Below the pieces are notes generated by a model. It worked only from the letters and a program-made list of their open reading frames with translations, had not been told where the DNA came from and ran no database searches. From positions 1-33,897 of the forward strand of contig CANHBC010000015.1 of NCBI GenBank assembly GCA_947458835.1: 33,897 nucleotides of DNA, read 5' to 3'. Positions 8,901 to 17,772 of the stretch are shown in pieces (position 1 is the first letter of the stretch; each line of letters begins with the position of its first letter). This DNA comes from Betaproteobacteria bacterium. GTDB taxonomy: Bacteria > Pseudomonadota > Gammaproteobacteria > Burkholderiales > CAIKXV01. The position numbers and the translations under genes were made by a program.

Positions 8901-11282
8901 TCAGCCCGCGGCGCCGGCGACCGCGGCCGGAGTCGCGACACGCTCGATCGACAGCACCCCCGAGCCGGGTGCGCCGAGCGTGAAGGTGGATTCGTGGCCG
9001 GCCGGCAGCAGCAGGCAGCCGGCGGGAAGACGTGGATCGGACAGCGCCGGAAACACCACCGACGCGTTACCGGCGACGATGCGCACCTGGTCGCCCGGCT
9101 GGAGCCCGGTGGCCTGCCACAGATCGCTGGCCAGCACGACCTCGACCGGTGCCGCGTCGCGGGTCTTCTGCAGCGGCGGCGAACGGCGAGCCAGCGGGTC
9201 GGCATCATGGATGCGCACCGGTGCGACGCGTTCGATGCCAGCGCGACGCGGCAGGGCGGCGTCGACCGCCAGCGGCGCAGCCAGGGCGTTGTCGCAGCCG
9301 GTCGCTGGCAGCCCGTCGGGGGCGACCGCGGCACGCACCGCCTCCGAAGATTCCTGGTCGAAGCCGTCCAGGCCGAGCAGGTTGCCGAGCACCCGCAACA
9401 CCTTCCAAGCCGGTCGCGTGTCGCCCAGCGGCCGTACCACCCCGGTGAAGGCCTGGGCACGGCCTTCGGTGCTGACGAAGGTGCCGGCGGTCTCGGTGAA
9501 CGGTGCGATCGGCAGGATCACGTCGGCATAGTCGATCGCCCGGTGCTCGAAGGGCGACAGCGCGACCACGAACCCGGCTGCCTGCATCGCCGCCAGCGCC
9601 GCAGCGCCGTCGGCGCAGTCGAGCTCCGGCTCGACGCCCAGCAACACGTAGGCCTTGCGTGGCTCGGCAATCATCGCCTGCGCATCCAGGCCGTCGCCGG
9701 CCGGCTGCGCCCCCGCAAGCGTCGCACCGACGCTGTTGGCCGCCACGCCGAGGTGGCCGAAGCGCGCCCCGACGAGGTCGGCCAGCGCCTGCGCCAGCAC
9801 CTCGAGTTCGGCGAAGCGCGGATGCTGCGCGGCGAGGTTTCCGAGCCAGACAACGCCGCGCTCGGCGCGCGCGAGGTCCTCGGCGAGGGCTCGTGCCGCC
9901 GGGGCCACGGCCACCGTCGCCAGCGCCGCATCGAGGTCGGCGGGCAGCGCGACGCCCTTCGCCGCGGCGGCTGCCTTTACCACCTGGGCGAGCGTGCCCA
10001 CCAGGTCGGACGGCGCGACCACGGTCTCGCTGGCGAGCGGCAGCAGCGGATCCTGGGCGAGCGGGTTGAGCAGGTGCACGCGCGCCTGGCGCTTCGCGGC
10101 CTGGCGGATGCGCTGCGTGATCAGCGGATGGTCCTTGCGCAGCACGCTGCCCACCACCAGGAAGGCGTCGGCCTGGCCGACCTCTGCCACCGGCAGCCCG
10201 AGCCAGGGCGCGCCCCTGCGCCTGCCGTCAAGCCGGAAGTCGACCTGCCGCAGCCGATGGTCGACGTTGCCGGTGCCCAGCCCGCGCATGAGCTTCGCGA
10301 GCAGGTGCAGTTCCTCGAGCGTCTGGTGCGGCGAGGCGAGCGCACCGATCGCCGCAGCGCCATCGCTGGCGACGATCGCCTTCAGGCGCGTGGCGACGAC
10401 TTCGAGCGCCTCGGGCCAGTCGACCTGCCGCCACCGGCCGTCGGTGCGTACCATCGGACGCGGCAGGCGGCGCTCGGAGTTGAGCGCCTCGTACGAGAAG
10501 CGGTCCTTGTCCGAGATCCAGCACTCGTTGACCGCCTCGTTCTCCAGCGGCAGCACACGCAGCACCCGGTTGCCCTTGACCTGCACCATCAGGTTGGCGC
10601 CCAGACTGTCGTGCGGGCTCACCGACCGGCGGCGGGTCAGCTCCCAGGTGCGCGCGGTGAAGCGGAACGGCTTGGAGGTGAGCGCGCCGACCGGGCAGAT
10701 GTCGATCATGTTGCCGGACAGCTCGGAGTCGACCGTGCGCGCGACGAACGGCATGATCTCGCTGTGCTCGCCACGCCCGGCCATGCCCAGTTCCATCACC
10801 CCGGCGATCTCCTGGCCGAAGCGCACGCAGCGCGTGCAGTGGATGCAGCGGGTCATGTCGGTCGAGATCAGCGGGCCGAGGTTCTTGTTCGGCACCACGC
10901 GCTTCATCTCGTCGTAGCGCGACTCGCTCGCGCCATAGCCGACGGCGAGGTCCTGCAACTGGCACTCGCCGCCCTGGTCGCAGATCGGGCAGTCGAGCGG
11001 GTGGTTGATCAGCAGAAACTCCATCACGCCCTTCTGCGCCTGCACGGCCTTGGGCGAATGGGTGAACACCTTCATGCCCTCGGTCACCGGCGTCGCGCAG
11101 GCCGGCAGCGGCTTGGGCGCCTTCTCGACCTCGACCAGGCACATCCGGCAGTTGGCGGCGATGCTGAGCTTGCGGTGGTAGCAGAAATGCGGCACGTAGA
11201 TGCCGAGCGCATTGGCGGCTTCCATCACCATCGCGCCGTCGCGCACCTCGACCGGCTTGCCGTCCACTTCCAGCTTGGCCAT
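8901..11282 (-). CDS. nuoG: NADH-quinone oxidoreductase subunit G
   Basis: NuoG is the largest peripheral-arm subunit of complex I and carries several Fe-S clusters between NuoF and NuoI. The 793-residue protein has an N-terminal 2Fe-2S ferredoxin domain (Cys34, 45, 48, 62). Next is the His-Cys motif His94, Cys98, Cys101, Cys107, and then a 4Fe-4S set Cys146, 149, 152, 196. The remaining roughly 590 residues form a molybdopterin-oxidoreductase-like domain that has no cofactor in complex I. I do not see the extra N7 Cys motif clearly after residue 220, which fits the common loss of N7. The ATG start MAKLEVDGKPVEV agrees with the family. It lies 16 nt after nuoF. Confidence 0.96.
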   Translation of the reverse strand: MAKLEVDGKPVEVRDGAMVMEAANALGIYVPHFCYHRKLSIAANCRMCLVEVEKAPKPLPACATPVTEGMKVFTHSPKAVQAQKGVMEFLLINHPLDCPICDQGGECQLQDLAVGYGASESRYDEMKRVVPNKNLGPLISTDMTRCIHCTRCVRFGQEIAGVMELGMAGRGEHSEIMPFVARTVDSELSGNMIDICPVGALTSKPFRFTARTWELTRRRSVSPHDSLGANLMVQVKGNRVLRVLPLENEAVNECWISDKDRFSYEALNSERRLPRPMVRTDGRWRQVDWPEALEVVATRLKAIVASDGAAAIGALASPHQTLEELHLLAKLMRGLGTGNVDHRLRQVDFRLDGRRRGAPWLGLPVAEVGQADAFLVVGSVLRKDHPLITQRIRQAAKRQARVHLLNPLAQDPLLPLASETVVAPSDLVGTLAQVVKAAAAAKGVALPADLDAALATVAVAPAARALAEDLARAERGVVWLGNLAAQHPRFAELEVLAQALADLVGARFGHLGVAANSVGATLAGAQPAGDGLDAQAMIAEPRKAYVLLGVEPELDCADGAAALAAMQAAGFVVALSPFEHRAIDYADVILPIAPFTETAGTFVSTEGRAQAFTGVVRPLGDTRPAWKVLRVLGNLLGLDGFDQESSEAVRAAVAPDGLPATGCDNALAAPLAVDAALPRRAGIERVAPVRIHDADPLARRSPPLQKTRDAAPVEVVLASDLWQATGLQPGDQVRIVAGNASVVFPALSDPRLPAGCLLLPAGHESTFTLGAPGSGVLSIERVATPAAVAGAAG

Positions 11283-11298
11283 CGTTGCTATCGCTCTC

Positions 11299-12612
11299 TC
11301 AGACGTTCGGGCCGACCAGGCACCGCTTGTGGTCGACGTGGTACTGGAACTCGTCGCGGAAGGCCTTGATGAAGGCCCGGACCGGCATCGCCGCCGCGTC
11401 GCCGAGCGCGCAGATCGTGCGGCCCTGGATGTTGTCGCAGAGGTTGAGCAGCAGGTCGAGGTCTTCCTGCCGCCCCTTCCCGTGCTCGATGCGGTCGACG
11501 ACCCGGTACAGCCAGCCGGTACCCTCTCGGCACGGCGTGCACTGGCCGCACGATTCCTCGTAGTAGAAGTACGACAGCCGATGCAGGCAGCGCACCATGC
11601 AGCGCGTCTCGTTCATGACGATCACCGCGCCGGAACCCAGGAACGACCCGGCCTTCTGGATCGAGTCGTAATCCATGTCGAGCGCCATCATCGTGTCGGC
11701 GGGCAGCACCGGCATCGACGATCCGCCGGGGATCACCGCCTTGAGCTTCACGCCGTCACGCATTCCGCCAGCCATCTCGAGCAGCTTCGCGAACGGCGTG
11801 CCGAGCCTGACCTCGTAGTTGCCCGGCCGCGCGACGTCGCCGCTCACCGAGAAGATCTTGGTGCCGCCGTTGTTCGGCTTGCCCAGGTTCAGGAAGGCCT
11901 CGCCGCCGTTGTTGATGATCCACGGCACCGCGGCGAAGGTCTCGGTGTTGTTGATCGTGGTCGGCTTGCCGTACAGGCCGAACGTGGCGGGGAACGGCGG
12001 CTTGAAGCGCGGCTGGCCCTTCTTGCCCTCGAGCGACTCGAGCAGCGCGGTTTCCTCGCCGCAGATGTACGCACCGTAGCCGTGGTGCGCGTGCAGCTGG
12101 AAACTGAAGTCGCTGCCCAGGATGCTGTCACCGAGGTAGCCCGCCGCGCGCGCTTCCTCGAGGGCCTCCTCGAAGCGCTCGTAGACGTCCCAGATCTCGC
12201 CGTGGATGTAGTTGTAGCCGACCGTGATGCCCATCGCATACGCACCGATCGCCATCCCCTCGATCAGGATGTGCGGGTTGTAGCGCATGATGTCCCGGTC
12301 CTTGAACGTGCCCGGCTCGCCCTCGTCGGAATTACACACGAGGTACTTCTGGCCGGTGTAGTTCTTCGGCATGAAGCTCCACTTCAGGCCGGTCGGGAAA
12401 CCGGCGCCACCACGCCCGCGCAGCGCGGACTTCTTCAGCTCGCCGATCACCACGTCGGGTGGGATCTTCTCGGAGAGGATCCTGCGGATCGCCTGGTAGC
12501 CGCCGCGCGCCTCGTAGTCGCGCAGGCGCCAGTTGGTGCCGTCCAGGCCCTTGAGGATCACCGCGTCCGGCCCGTAGATGCCGGTCTCGAACGGGGGCAG
12601 CGGCGCGTTCAT
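11299..12612 (-). CDS. nuoF: NADH-quinone oxidoreductase subunit F (NADH and FMN site)
   Basis: NuoF oxidises NADH, holds FMN and passes electrons to cluster N3; it sits at the cytoplasmic tip of complex I. With the start at 12612 the protein has 437 residues. The Gly-rich nucleotide-binding stretch is at residues 66-75 ([10 protein letters not shown]), [11 protein letters not shown] at 93-103, and [12 protein letters not shown] at 185-196. The N3 ligands are Cys355, 358, 361 and Cys401. The start is set by the ATGA overlap with the nuoE stop (12609-12612) and a strong AAGGAGG 7 nt upstream; an in-frame ATG at 12690 would lie inside nuoE. Confidence 0.97.
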   Translation of the reverse strand: MNAPLPPFETGIYGPDAVILKGLDGTNWRLRDYEARGGYQAIRRILSEKIPPDVVIGELKKSALRGRGGAGFPTGLKWSFMPKNYTGQKYLVCNSDEGEPGTFKDRDIMRYNPHILIEGMAIGAYAMGITVGYNYIHGEIWDVYERFEEALEEARAAGYLGDSILGSDFSFQLHAHHGYGAYICGEETALLESLEGKKGQPRFKPPFPATFGLYGKPTTINNTETFAAVPWIINNGGEAFLNLGKPNNGGTKIFSVSGDVARPGNYEVRLGTPFAKLLEMAGGMRDGVKLKAVIPGGSSMPVLPADTMMALDMDYDSIQKAGSFLGSGAVIVMNETRCMVRCLHRLSYFYYEESCGQCTPCREGTGWLYRVVDRIEHGKGRQEDLDLLLNLCDNIQGRTICALGDAAAMPVRAFIKAFRDEFQYHVDHKRCLVGPNV

Positions 12613-13247
12613 CGGCCGCCCTCCTTCGGGCCGGCATGCTCGGCGCGCAGCTGGTCGAGCAGTGCGTCGAGCTTGTCGGCGGTCATCCACGACAGCATGG
12701 TGCGGTTGTTGCGGATCAGCACCGGGGCATCACCGCAGGCACCCATGCACTCGCCCTCCTTCAGCGTGAAGCAGCCGTCGGGGGTGGTCTCGCCGAAGCC
12801 GATGCCGAGCCGGCGCTTCAGGTGCTCGGCGGCATCGCCGGCGCCCTGCAGCTGGCAGGGCAGGTTGGTGCACAGCGTGAGCTTGTTGCGGCCCAACGGC
12901 GTGAGGTCGTACATCGTGTAGAAGGTGGCGACCTCGTACACCGCCACCGCGGGCATGCCGATGTGGCGGGCGACCGCGTCCATCGCGCCGGTCGACAGCC
13001 AGCCGAGTTCCTCCTGCACGATCGCGAGCGCGGCCATCACGGCAGACTGGCGCTGGTCGGGCGGGTACTTGGCGATCGCGCGGTCGATCCGGGCGATCGC
13101 GCCCGGCGACAGCACGACATCGCCCTCGACCCCGGCGTGGCCGGGGGTGTGGCCGCCGCTGGCCGGCGGCACGGCTGAACCTGGCACGGGTGCGTTCATC
13201 GCGCTGGGATCCATCTTTCTGTCATCGGTCGGCAGCGGCTCGCTCAT
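12609..13247 (-). CDS. nuoE: NADH-quinone oxidoreductase subunit E (2Fe-2S, N1a), extended N-terminus
   Basis: NuoE is the thioredoxin-fold subunit that binds cluster N1a beside NuoF. The four ligands are Cys126, Cys131, Cys167 and Cys171 (LCTNLPC and EGECMGAC). Helical-bundle residues such as [14 protein letters not shown] precede the fold. The protein has 212 residues, about 40-50 more than usual, because of a Pro/Gly/Ala-rich, apparently disordered N-terminus (residues 1-45). The upstream start is retained because its ATG overlaps the nuoD stop (ATGA, 13244-13247). Internal ATGs at residues 12 and 17 would shorten it and have weaker Shine-Dalgarno sequences, so the true start is not certain. 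Confidence 0.92.
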   Translation of the reverse strand: MSEPLPTDDRKMDPSAMNAPVPGSAVPPASGGHTPGHAGVEGDVVLSPGAIARIDRAIAKYPPDQRQSAVMAALAIVQEELGWLSTGAMDAVARHIGMPAVAVYEVATFYTMYDLTPLGRNKLTLCTNLPCQLQGAGDAAEHLKRRLGIGFGETTPDGCFTLKEGECMGACGDAPVLIRNNRTMLSWMTADKLDALLDQLRAEHAGPKEGGR

Positions 13248-14497
13248 CGATCGATTTCACCGAAAACGATGTCCTGGGTGCCGATGATCGCGACCACGTC
13301 GGCGATCATGTGGCCACGGGACATCTCGTCGATCGCGGCCAGGTGCGGGAATCCGGGCGCACGGATCTTGAGCCGATACGGCTTGTTCGCCCCGTCCGAC
13401 ACCAGGTAGATGCCGAACTCGCCCTTCGGATGCTCGACCGCCGCGTAGGCCTCGCCGGCCGGCACGTGCATGCCCTCGGTGAAGAGCTTGAAGTGGTGGA
13501 TCAGCTCTTCCATGTTCATCTTCATGTCGACCCGGCGCGGAGCGGCGACCTTGTGGCTGTCGCTGATCACCGGACCCGGGTTCCTGCGCAGCCACTCGAC
13601 GCACTGGCGGATGATCCGGTTCGACTGGCGCATCTCCTCGATGCGGACCAGGTAGCGGTCATAGCAGTCGCCGTTGGTGCCCACCGGGATATCGAAGTCG
13701 ACCCTGTCGTACACCTCGTAAGGCTGCTTCTTGCGAAGATCCCACTCGATGCCCGAACCGCGCAGCATCGGGCCGGTGAACCCCAGCTGCAGCGCGCGCT
13801 CGGGCGTGACCACGCCGATGCCCACCGTGCGCTGCTTCCAGATGCGGTTGTCGGTGAGCAGCGTCTCGTATTCGTCGACGCAACCCGGGAAGCGCTCGGT
13901 GAACGCCTCGATGAAGTCGAGCAGCGAGCCCTGCCGCGTCTCGTTCAGGCGCCGGAGATCGGCTTCGCTGCGCAGCGGAGAGGGATCGTACTGCGGCATG
14001 CGCTCGGGCAGGTCGCGGTACACGCCACCCGGGCGATAGTAGGCCGCGTGCATGCGCGCGCCCGAAACCGCCTCGTAGCAGTCCATCAGGTCTTCGCGCT
14101 CGCGGAAGCAGTACAGGAAGACCGTCATCGCGCCGATGTCCAGCCCGTGGGCACCCAGCCACAGCAGGTGGTTCAGCGTGCGCGTGATCTCGTCGAACAT
14201 CACCCGGATGTACTGCGCGCGGATCGGCGGCACGACGCCGGTCAGCTTCTCGATCGCCATCACGTACGCGTGCTCGTTGCACATCATCGACACGTAGTCG
14301 AGGCGGTCCATGTACGGCACCGACTGCAGGAAGGTGCGCGTCTCGGCCAGCTTCTCGGTGGCCCGGTGCAGCAACCCGATGTGCGGGTCGGCACGCTCGA
14401 TCACCTCGCCATCGAGCTCCAGGACCAGGCGCAGCACGCCATGGGCCGCCGGATGCTGCGGCCCGAAGTTCATCGTGTAGTTCTTGATCTCGGCCAT
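13244..14497 (-). CDS. nuoD: NADH-quinone oxidoreductase subunit D (49-kDa, quinone site)
   Basis: NuoD is related to the NiFe-hydrogenase large subunit and forms the quinone headgroup site together with NuoB. The 417-residue protein starts [20 protein letters not shown], with the conserved quinone-site His in the PQHPAAHG loop (His15/His19). The Tyr-containing segment [18 protein letters not shown] is at residues 61-78. As expected for complex I, the hydrogenase Ni-binding Cys pairs are missing. It starts 8 nt after nuoC and overlaps nuoE by 4 nt. It is separate from nuoC, unlike the fused nuoCD of E. coli. Confidence 0.97.
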   Translation of the reverse strand: MAEIKNYTMNFGPQHPAAHGVLRLVLELDGEVIERADPHIGLLHRATEKLAETRTFLQSVPYMDRLDYVSMMCNEHAYVMAIEKLTGVVPPIRAQYIRVMFDEITRTLNHLLWLGAHGLDIGAMTVFLYCFREREDLMDCYEAVSGARMHAAYYRPGGVYRDLPERMPQYDPSPLRSEADLRRLNETRQGSLLDFIEAFTERFPGCVDEYETLLTDNRIWKQRTVGIGVVTPERALQLGFTGPMLRGSGIEWDLRKKQPYEVYDRVDFDIPVGTNGDCYDRYLVRIEEMRQSNRIIRQCVEWLRRNPGPVISDSHKVAAPRRVDMKMNMEELIHHFKLFTEGMHVPAGEAYAAVEHPKGEFGIYLVSDGANKPYRLKIRAPGFPHLAAIDEMSRGHMIADVVAIIGTQDIVFGEIDR

Positions 14498-14505
14498 GCG
14501 CTCGT

Positions 14506-15120
14506 TCAGCCCTTGCGGAAGCCTTCGCTATCGGCGTAGTTCTGCTCGCGGATCACCCGCGGCACCACCTCGCGCGGTTCGATGCTGACCGGCTGGTAGA
14601 CCACCCGGCGCTGGTCCGGGTCGTAGCGCATCTCGACGTAGCCGGAGATCGGGAAATCCTTGCGGAACGGGTGCCCGACGAAGCCGTAGTCGGTGAGGAT
14701 GCGCCGAAGGTCAGGATGGCCCTCGAAGACGATGCCGAACAGGTCGAACGCCTCGCGCTCATACCAGTTGGCCGAGGCCCAGATGCCGGTCACCGACGGC
14801 AGCACCGGGAAGTCATCATCGGTGGCGAAACTGCGCAGCCGCAGCCGCGCATTGTGTTCGAGCGAGAGCAGGTGGTAGACCGCCGAGAACCGGGCGCCGT
14901 CCCAGGCGCCGTCGCCATGGCCCGACCAGTCGACGCCGCACAGGTCGACCAGCTGGGCAAAGCGCAGTTCGGCGTCGTCGCGCAGGCGGGTCATCACCTC
15001 GAGCAGGCGCGCCGCGGGCACCGTCACCGTCAATTCGTCGTGCACGCACTCGACCTTCGAGGCGGCGTCTCCCAGGGCGGCTTGTACCCTGGCCTGGAGC
15101 TGGTCCGGTGGCAGGCTCAT
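14506..15120 (-). CDS. nuoC: NADH-quinone oxidoreductase subunit C
   Basis: NuoC is the 30-kDa peripheral subunit that packs against NuoD and has no cofactor. The 204-residue protein contains the family signature at residues 121-143 ([10 protein letters not shown] followed by [11 protein letters not shown]). HPFRKDFP comes shortly after. The ATG overlaps the nuoB stop by four bases (ATGA, 15117-15120). The length is typical of a stand-alone NuoC. Confidence 0.96.
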   Translation of the reverse strand: MSLPPDQLQARVQAALGDAASKVECVHDELTVTVPAARLLEVMTRLRDDAELRFAQLVDLCGVDWSGHGDGAWDGARFSAVYHLLSLEHNARLRLRSFATDDDFPVLPSVTGIWASANWYEREAFDLFGIVFEGHPDLRRILTDYGFVGHPFRKDFPISGYVEMRYDPDQRRVVYQPVSIEPREVVPRVIREQNYADSEGFRKG

Positions 15121-15629
15121 CGTGCGATCGTGCTCTGACGCTTGATCTTGTTCTGCAACTGGATGATCCCGTAGAGCAGCGCCTCGGCGGTCGGCGGGCA
15201 GCCCGGCACGTAGATGTCCACCGGGACGATGCGATCACAGCCGCGCACCACGGAATACGAGTAGTGGTAGTAGCCGCCCCCGTTGGCGCACGAACCCATG
15301 GAGATGACCCAGCGCGGCTCGGCCATCTGGTCGTACACCTTGCGCAGGGCCGGCGCCATCTTGTTGCACAGCGTGCCGGCCACGATCATCACGTCCGACT
15401 GGCGCGGGCTCGGCCGGAAGATCACGCCGAAGCGGTCCATGTCGTAGCGCGCGGCCCCGGCATGCATCATCTCGACCGCGCAGCAGGCCAGGCCGAAGGT
15501 CATCGGCCAGAGCGAGCCGGTACGGGTCCAGTTGATCAGCTTGTCGGCCGAGGTGGTGACGAAGCCACGCTCGGCGCCGGGGAACACGGGCGCCTGGGCG
15601 CCGGGTCCGGATGCGGCCACTTCGCTCAT
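15117..15629 (-). CDS. nuoB: NADH-quinone oxidoreductase subunit B (4Fe-4S N2)
   Basis: NuoB carries N2, the last Fe-S cluster before quinone in complex I. Its ligands are visible as the tandem Cys49-Cys50 ([13 protein letters not shown]), Cys114 ([10 protein letters not shown]) and Cys144 ([15 protein letters not shown]). The protein has 170 residues. The first 20 residues are variable and Ala/Pro-rich, so the exact start is slightly uncertain. The ATG at 15629 is 25 nt after the nuoA stop, and the 3' end overlaps nuoC. Confidence 0.96.
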   Translation of the reverse strand: MSEVAASGPGAQAPVFPGAERGFVTTSADKLINWTRTGSLWPMTFGLACCAVEMMHAGAARYDMDRFGVIFRPSPRQSDVMIVAGTLCNKMAPALRKVYDQMAEPRWVISMGSCANGGGYYHYSYSVVRGCDRIVPVDIYVPGCPPTAEALLYGIIQLQNKIKRQSTIAR

Positions 15630-15654
15630 CGGTTGCTCCGGTCGCTGCGGGCGG

Positions 15655-16023
15655 TCATTCCCATTCGAGTGCGCCCTTCTTCCATTCGTAGATGAAGCCG
15701 ACCACCAGGATCATCAGGAACACGAACATCGCGCCGAGCCCGAACCAGCCGATGTCGCCGAGCACGACCGCCCACGGGAACATGAAGGCGATCTCGAGGT
15801 CGAACAGGATGAACAGGATCGCGACGAGGTAGTAGCGCACGTCGAACTTCATGCGCGCGTCCTCGAACGCCTCGAATCCGCACTCGTAGGGCGACAGCTT
15901 CTCGGCATCCGGCCGGTTGGCGCCGGTCGCGGAACTGGCGATCCAGCCAACCAGCGGAAGCACGAGCCCGAAAGCGAGGCCTACGCCGATGAACAACAGA
16001 ATGGGCAGGTAACTTTCCAGCAC
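15655..16023 (-). CDS. nuoA: NADH-quinone oxidoreductase subunit A (GTG start)
   Basis: NuoA is a small three-helix membrane subunit of complex I next to NuoH. The 122-residue protein shows the typical N-terminal helix, the loop segment SPYECGFE (residues 44-51), and the acidic helix motif [12 protein letters not shown] (74-85), which includes Asp75 and Glu77. Translation is assigned to a GTG at 16023-16021. An in-frame TAG lies six codons upstream and no ATG intervenes. The Shine-Dalgarno sequence is poor. It is the first gene of the nuo operon; 275 nt separate it from the upstream tRNA-Leu, with no convincing promoter in between. Confidence 0.95.
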   Translation of the reverse strand: MLESYLPILLFIGVGLAFGLVLPLVGWIASSATGANRPDAEKLSPYECGFEAFEDARMKFDVRYYLVAILFILFDLEIAFMFPWAVVLGDIGWFGLGAMFVFLMILVVGFIYEWKKGALEWE

Positions 16024-16079
16024 AGCTAGCTCAACCGTCGACTAAGCAACATCTCGGACCCCCGGTTTTCCCGGTACAG

Positions 16080-16127
16080 CCTCGCGCGTCGGCTCCGCCT
16101 GCCGGAGGCAGGGCGGACCGTGCGAGG
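16080..16127. repeat. Large imperfect inverted repeat in the tRNA-Leu/nuoA spacer
   Basis: The outer arms CCTCGC (16080-16085) and GCGAGG (16122-16127) enclose an imperfect stem. Its perfect inner stem is CCTGCC/GGCAGG (16098-16103 and 16107-16112) around a GGA loop. The 48-nt element resembles a REP-type or mRNA-processing hairpin and has no U-tract. It lies 56 nt before the nuoA start. The rest of the spacer (16024-16298) shows no gene and no clear promoter. Function unknown. Confidence 0.5.
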
Positions 16128-16298
16128 GTCACGGTAACGCAGTTGGCGCCGATCCGGGCCAGCCGGCTCGTGGGCGGCGCGCGCTGCAATCACGCGTCTG
16201 GAGGCATCCGGCGCGGCGCGAGGGAACCGCTGTGCGCCACGCCATGCTGCCGATCCATCCTGAACCCGGCCCGTGCGTTGCACTTCGGCCGGAACTGC

Positions 16299-16383
16299 TG
16301 GTGCCCACGATCAGACTCGAACTGATACGGCTTTCGCCACTGCCCCCTCAAGACAGCGTGTCTACCAATTCCACCACGTGGGC
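16299..16383 (-). tRNA. tRNA-Leu (anticodon GAG)
   Basis: The 85-nt minus-strand sequence folds as a class II tRNA. The acceptor arms are GCCCACG and CGTGGGC, followed by A and an encoded CCA. The anticodon stem CTGTC/GGCAG surrounds the loop TTGAGGG, giving anticodon GAG. The variable arm is long (TGGCGAAAGCCGT), as expected of tRNA-Leu, and the T-arm is ATCAG-TTCGAGT-CTGAT. It lies between secG and nuoA, an arrangement common in Betaproteobacteria. It is probably released by processing from the tpiA-secG transcript. Confidence 0.95.
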
Positions 16384-16459
16384 TGAAACATTGCGCTGAA
16401 TCACTGCGACCCCGATATTGTCGCCTACTTTTGGCGTTCCGGGTTCATCGAATTCGAGT

Positions 16460-16894
16460 TTACTTCGGAATATCTTGCGCCTTCGAAGCACCCGTCGCAC
16501 CGGCGTCGGGCGCCGGCGCCACGGGTGCGGCCGGTACGGCACCCGCGGCAGGCGCCGAGGGCACCGGAACTGCAGCACCCGAAGGCGCCGGCGCACCCGG
16601 CACCGGGATCTGCGAGGCCGGTGACGCAGGCACGCGCTCCATCAGACCGCGCGATGCACTGCTGCTCGCCGCGACATAGGTCAGCACCAGGCTCGTGATG
16701 AAGAACAGCGTGGCCATGATCGCGGTCATGCGGCTCATGAAGTTCGCGGAACCACTGGACCCGAACAGGCTTCCGGCGGAACCGCTGCCGAAGGCAGCGC
16801 CCATGTCGGCGCCTTTGCCCTGCTGCAGCAGGACAAGCACGACGATCGCACCCGCCGCGAGCACGTGGAACAACAGAATGAAGGTCTGGAGCAT
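16460..16894 (-). CDS. secG: Protein-export membrane protein SecG
   Basis: SecG is the small accessory subunit of the SecYEG translocon in the inner membrane. Two hydrophobic helices are seen at about residues 3-23 and 56-76. Between them is the conserved Gly/Ser-rich loop (QQGKGADMGAAFGSGS, then SLFGSSGSANFMSR). The ATG at 16894 starts MLQTFILLFHVLAAG; longer in-frame starts would run into tpiA. The 144-residue length exceeds E. coli SecG (110) because of an Ala/Pro-rich C-terminal tail from about residue 81. The gene is 23 nt after tpiA, so the two are cotranscribed. Confidence 0.93.
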   Translation of the reverse strand: MLQTFILLFHVLAAGAIVVLVLLQQGKGADMGAAFGSGSAGSLFGSSGSANFMSRMTAIMATLFFITSLVLTYVAASSSASRGLMERVPASPASQIPVPGAPAPSGAAVPVPSAPAAGAVPAAPVAPAPDAGATGASKAQDIPK

Positions 16895-16917
16895 GTGGGT
16901 GTAGTCCTGTGGATCCG

Positions 16918-17658
16918 TCAGCCGAACGCGCGGCAGATCGGTTCGAAATCTTCGATCTTGAGCGATGCACCGCCGATCAGCCCACCATCGACGTCCGGCA
17001 TCGCGAACAGTTCGGCTGCGTTGGACGGCTTGACGCTGCCGCCGTAAAGCAGGGACATGCCGGCGCCGACGGCGCCAAGGCACGTGCGCAGGAAGCGGTG
17101 CACCGACTGTACCTGCTCCGGCGCGGCATTGCGCCCGGTTCCGATCGCCCATACCGGCTCGTAGGCGACCACGCATCGTGCCAGCCGTTCGTGGCCGAGC
17201 CGCTCGACGCAAACCGACAGCTGGCCGCCGACCACGGCCTCGGTCAGGTCGGACTCGCGCTCCTCGAGCGTCTCGCCCAGGCAGATGATCGGGGTCAGGC
17301 CGGCGTCCAGTGCTGCAGCCGCCTTGCCGGCCACCAGCGCGCTGGTCTCGCCATGGTTGGCACGCCGCTCGGAGTGCCCGACGATCGCGAACGACGCGCC
17401 GAACTCGGCGATCATCGCGCCCGACACCTCGCCGGTGTAGGCACCCGAAGCCTGTGCGCTGACGTCCTGCGCGCCCCAGCGCACCGCACTGCCCGCGAGC
17501 AGTTCCCGCGCCTGCGCGAGATAGGGGAACGGCACGCAGACCGATACCTCGGTCTCGCCAGGCACCGGGAACGCCGCGGCGCAGGCGCGCAGCAGCGCTG
17601 CGTTACCGGCCAGCGAGCCGTTCATCTTCCAGTTGCCTACGACGCGTCTCGTCCTCAT
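16918..17658 (-). CDS. tpiA: Triosephosphate isomerase
   Basis: This glycolytic enzyme interconverts dihydroxyacetone phosphate and glyceraldehyde 3-phosphate in the cytoplasm. The 246-residue TIM barrel has its catalytic residues in place: Asn9 and Lys11 (VGNWKMNG), His95 (IVGHSERR) and Glu167 (VAYEPVWAIGTG). The phosphate-binding loop YGGSVKPSNA lies near the C-terminus. The gene is headed by a near-consensus sigma70 promoter about 60 nt upstream of the ATG. It begins a transcription unit with secG, tRNA-Leu and probably nuo. Confidence 0.97.
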   Translation of the reverse strand: MRTRRVVGNWKMNGSLAGNAALLRACAAAFPVPGETEVSVCVPFPYLAQARELLAGSAVRWGAQDVSAQASGAYTGEVSGAMIAEFGASFAIVGHSERRANHGETSALVAGKAAAALDAGLTPIICLGETLEERESDLTEAVVGGQLSVCVERLGHERLARCVVAYEPVWAIGTGRNAAPEQVQSVHRFLRTCLGAVGAGMSLLYGGSVKPSNAAELFAMPDVDGGLIGGASLKIEDFEPICRAFG

Positions 17659-17720
17659 GTCCTGCCCCGCCCCCGGTACCGCGATGACACACGCCGCAGA
17701 TGCACGTGCTTAACCGCGGG

Positions 17721-17750
17721 ATTATACGGACCCGGTCCCGGGCGGGTCAA
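17721..17750 (-). promoter_or_regulatory. Sigma70 promoter for tpiA-secG-tRNA-Leu(-nuo)
   Basis: On the minus strand the -35 box TTGACC (17750-17745) and the perfect -10 box TATAAT (17726-17721) are separated by 18 nt. The predicted start is near 17714, about 56 nt before the tpiA ATG. The spacer contains an 11-nt inverted repeat, GGACC-C-GGTCC. It is the best promoter match I found in the window. Confidence 0.8.
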
Positions 17751-17772
17751 ACGAGCACAGACAGGCCGAGCA

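Noticed and set aside
7998-11369. Very long plus-strand open frame (over 1100 codons) opposite nuoG/nuoH
   Set aside because: It is antisense to clearly conserved genes. Its translation is a low-complexity Arg/His/Gln/Ala mix typical of the complement of GC-rich codons, with no domain.
16026-16283. 85-codon minus-strand frame in the tRNA-Leu/nuoA spacer
   Set aside because: Arg/Ala-rich translation without similarity to a known family; it contains the hairpin and has no convincing Shine-Dalgarno sequence.
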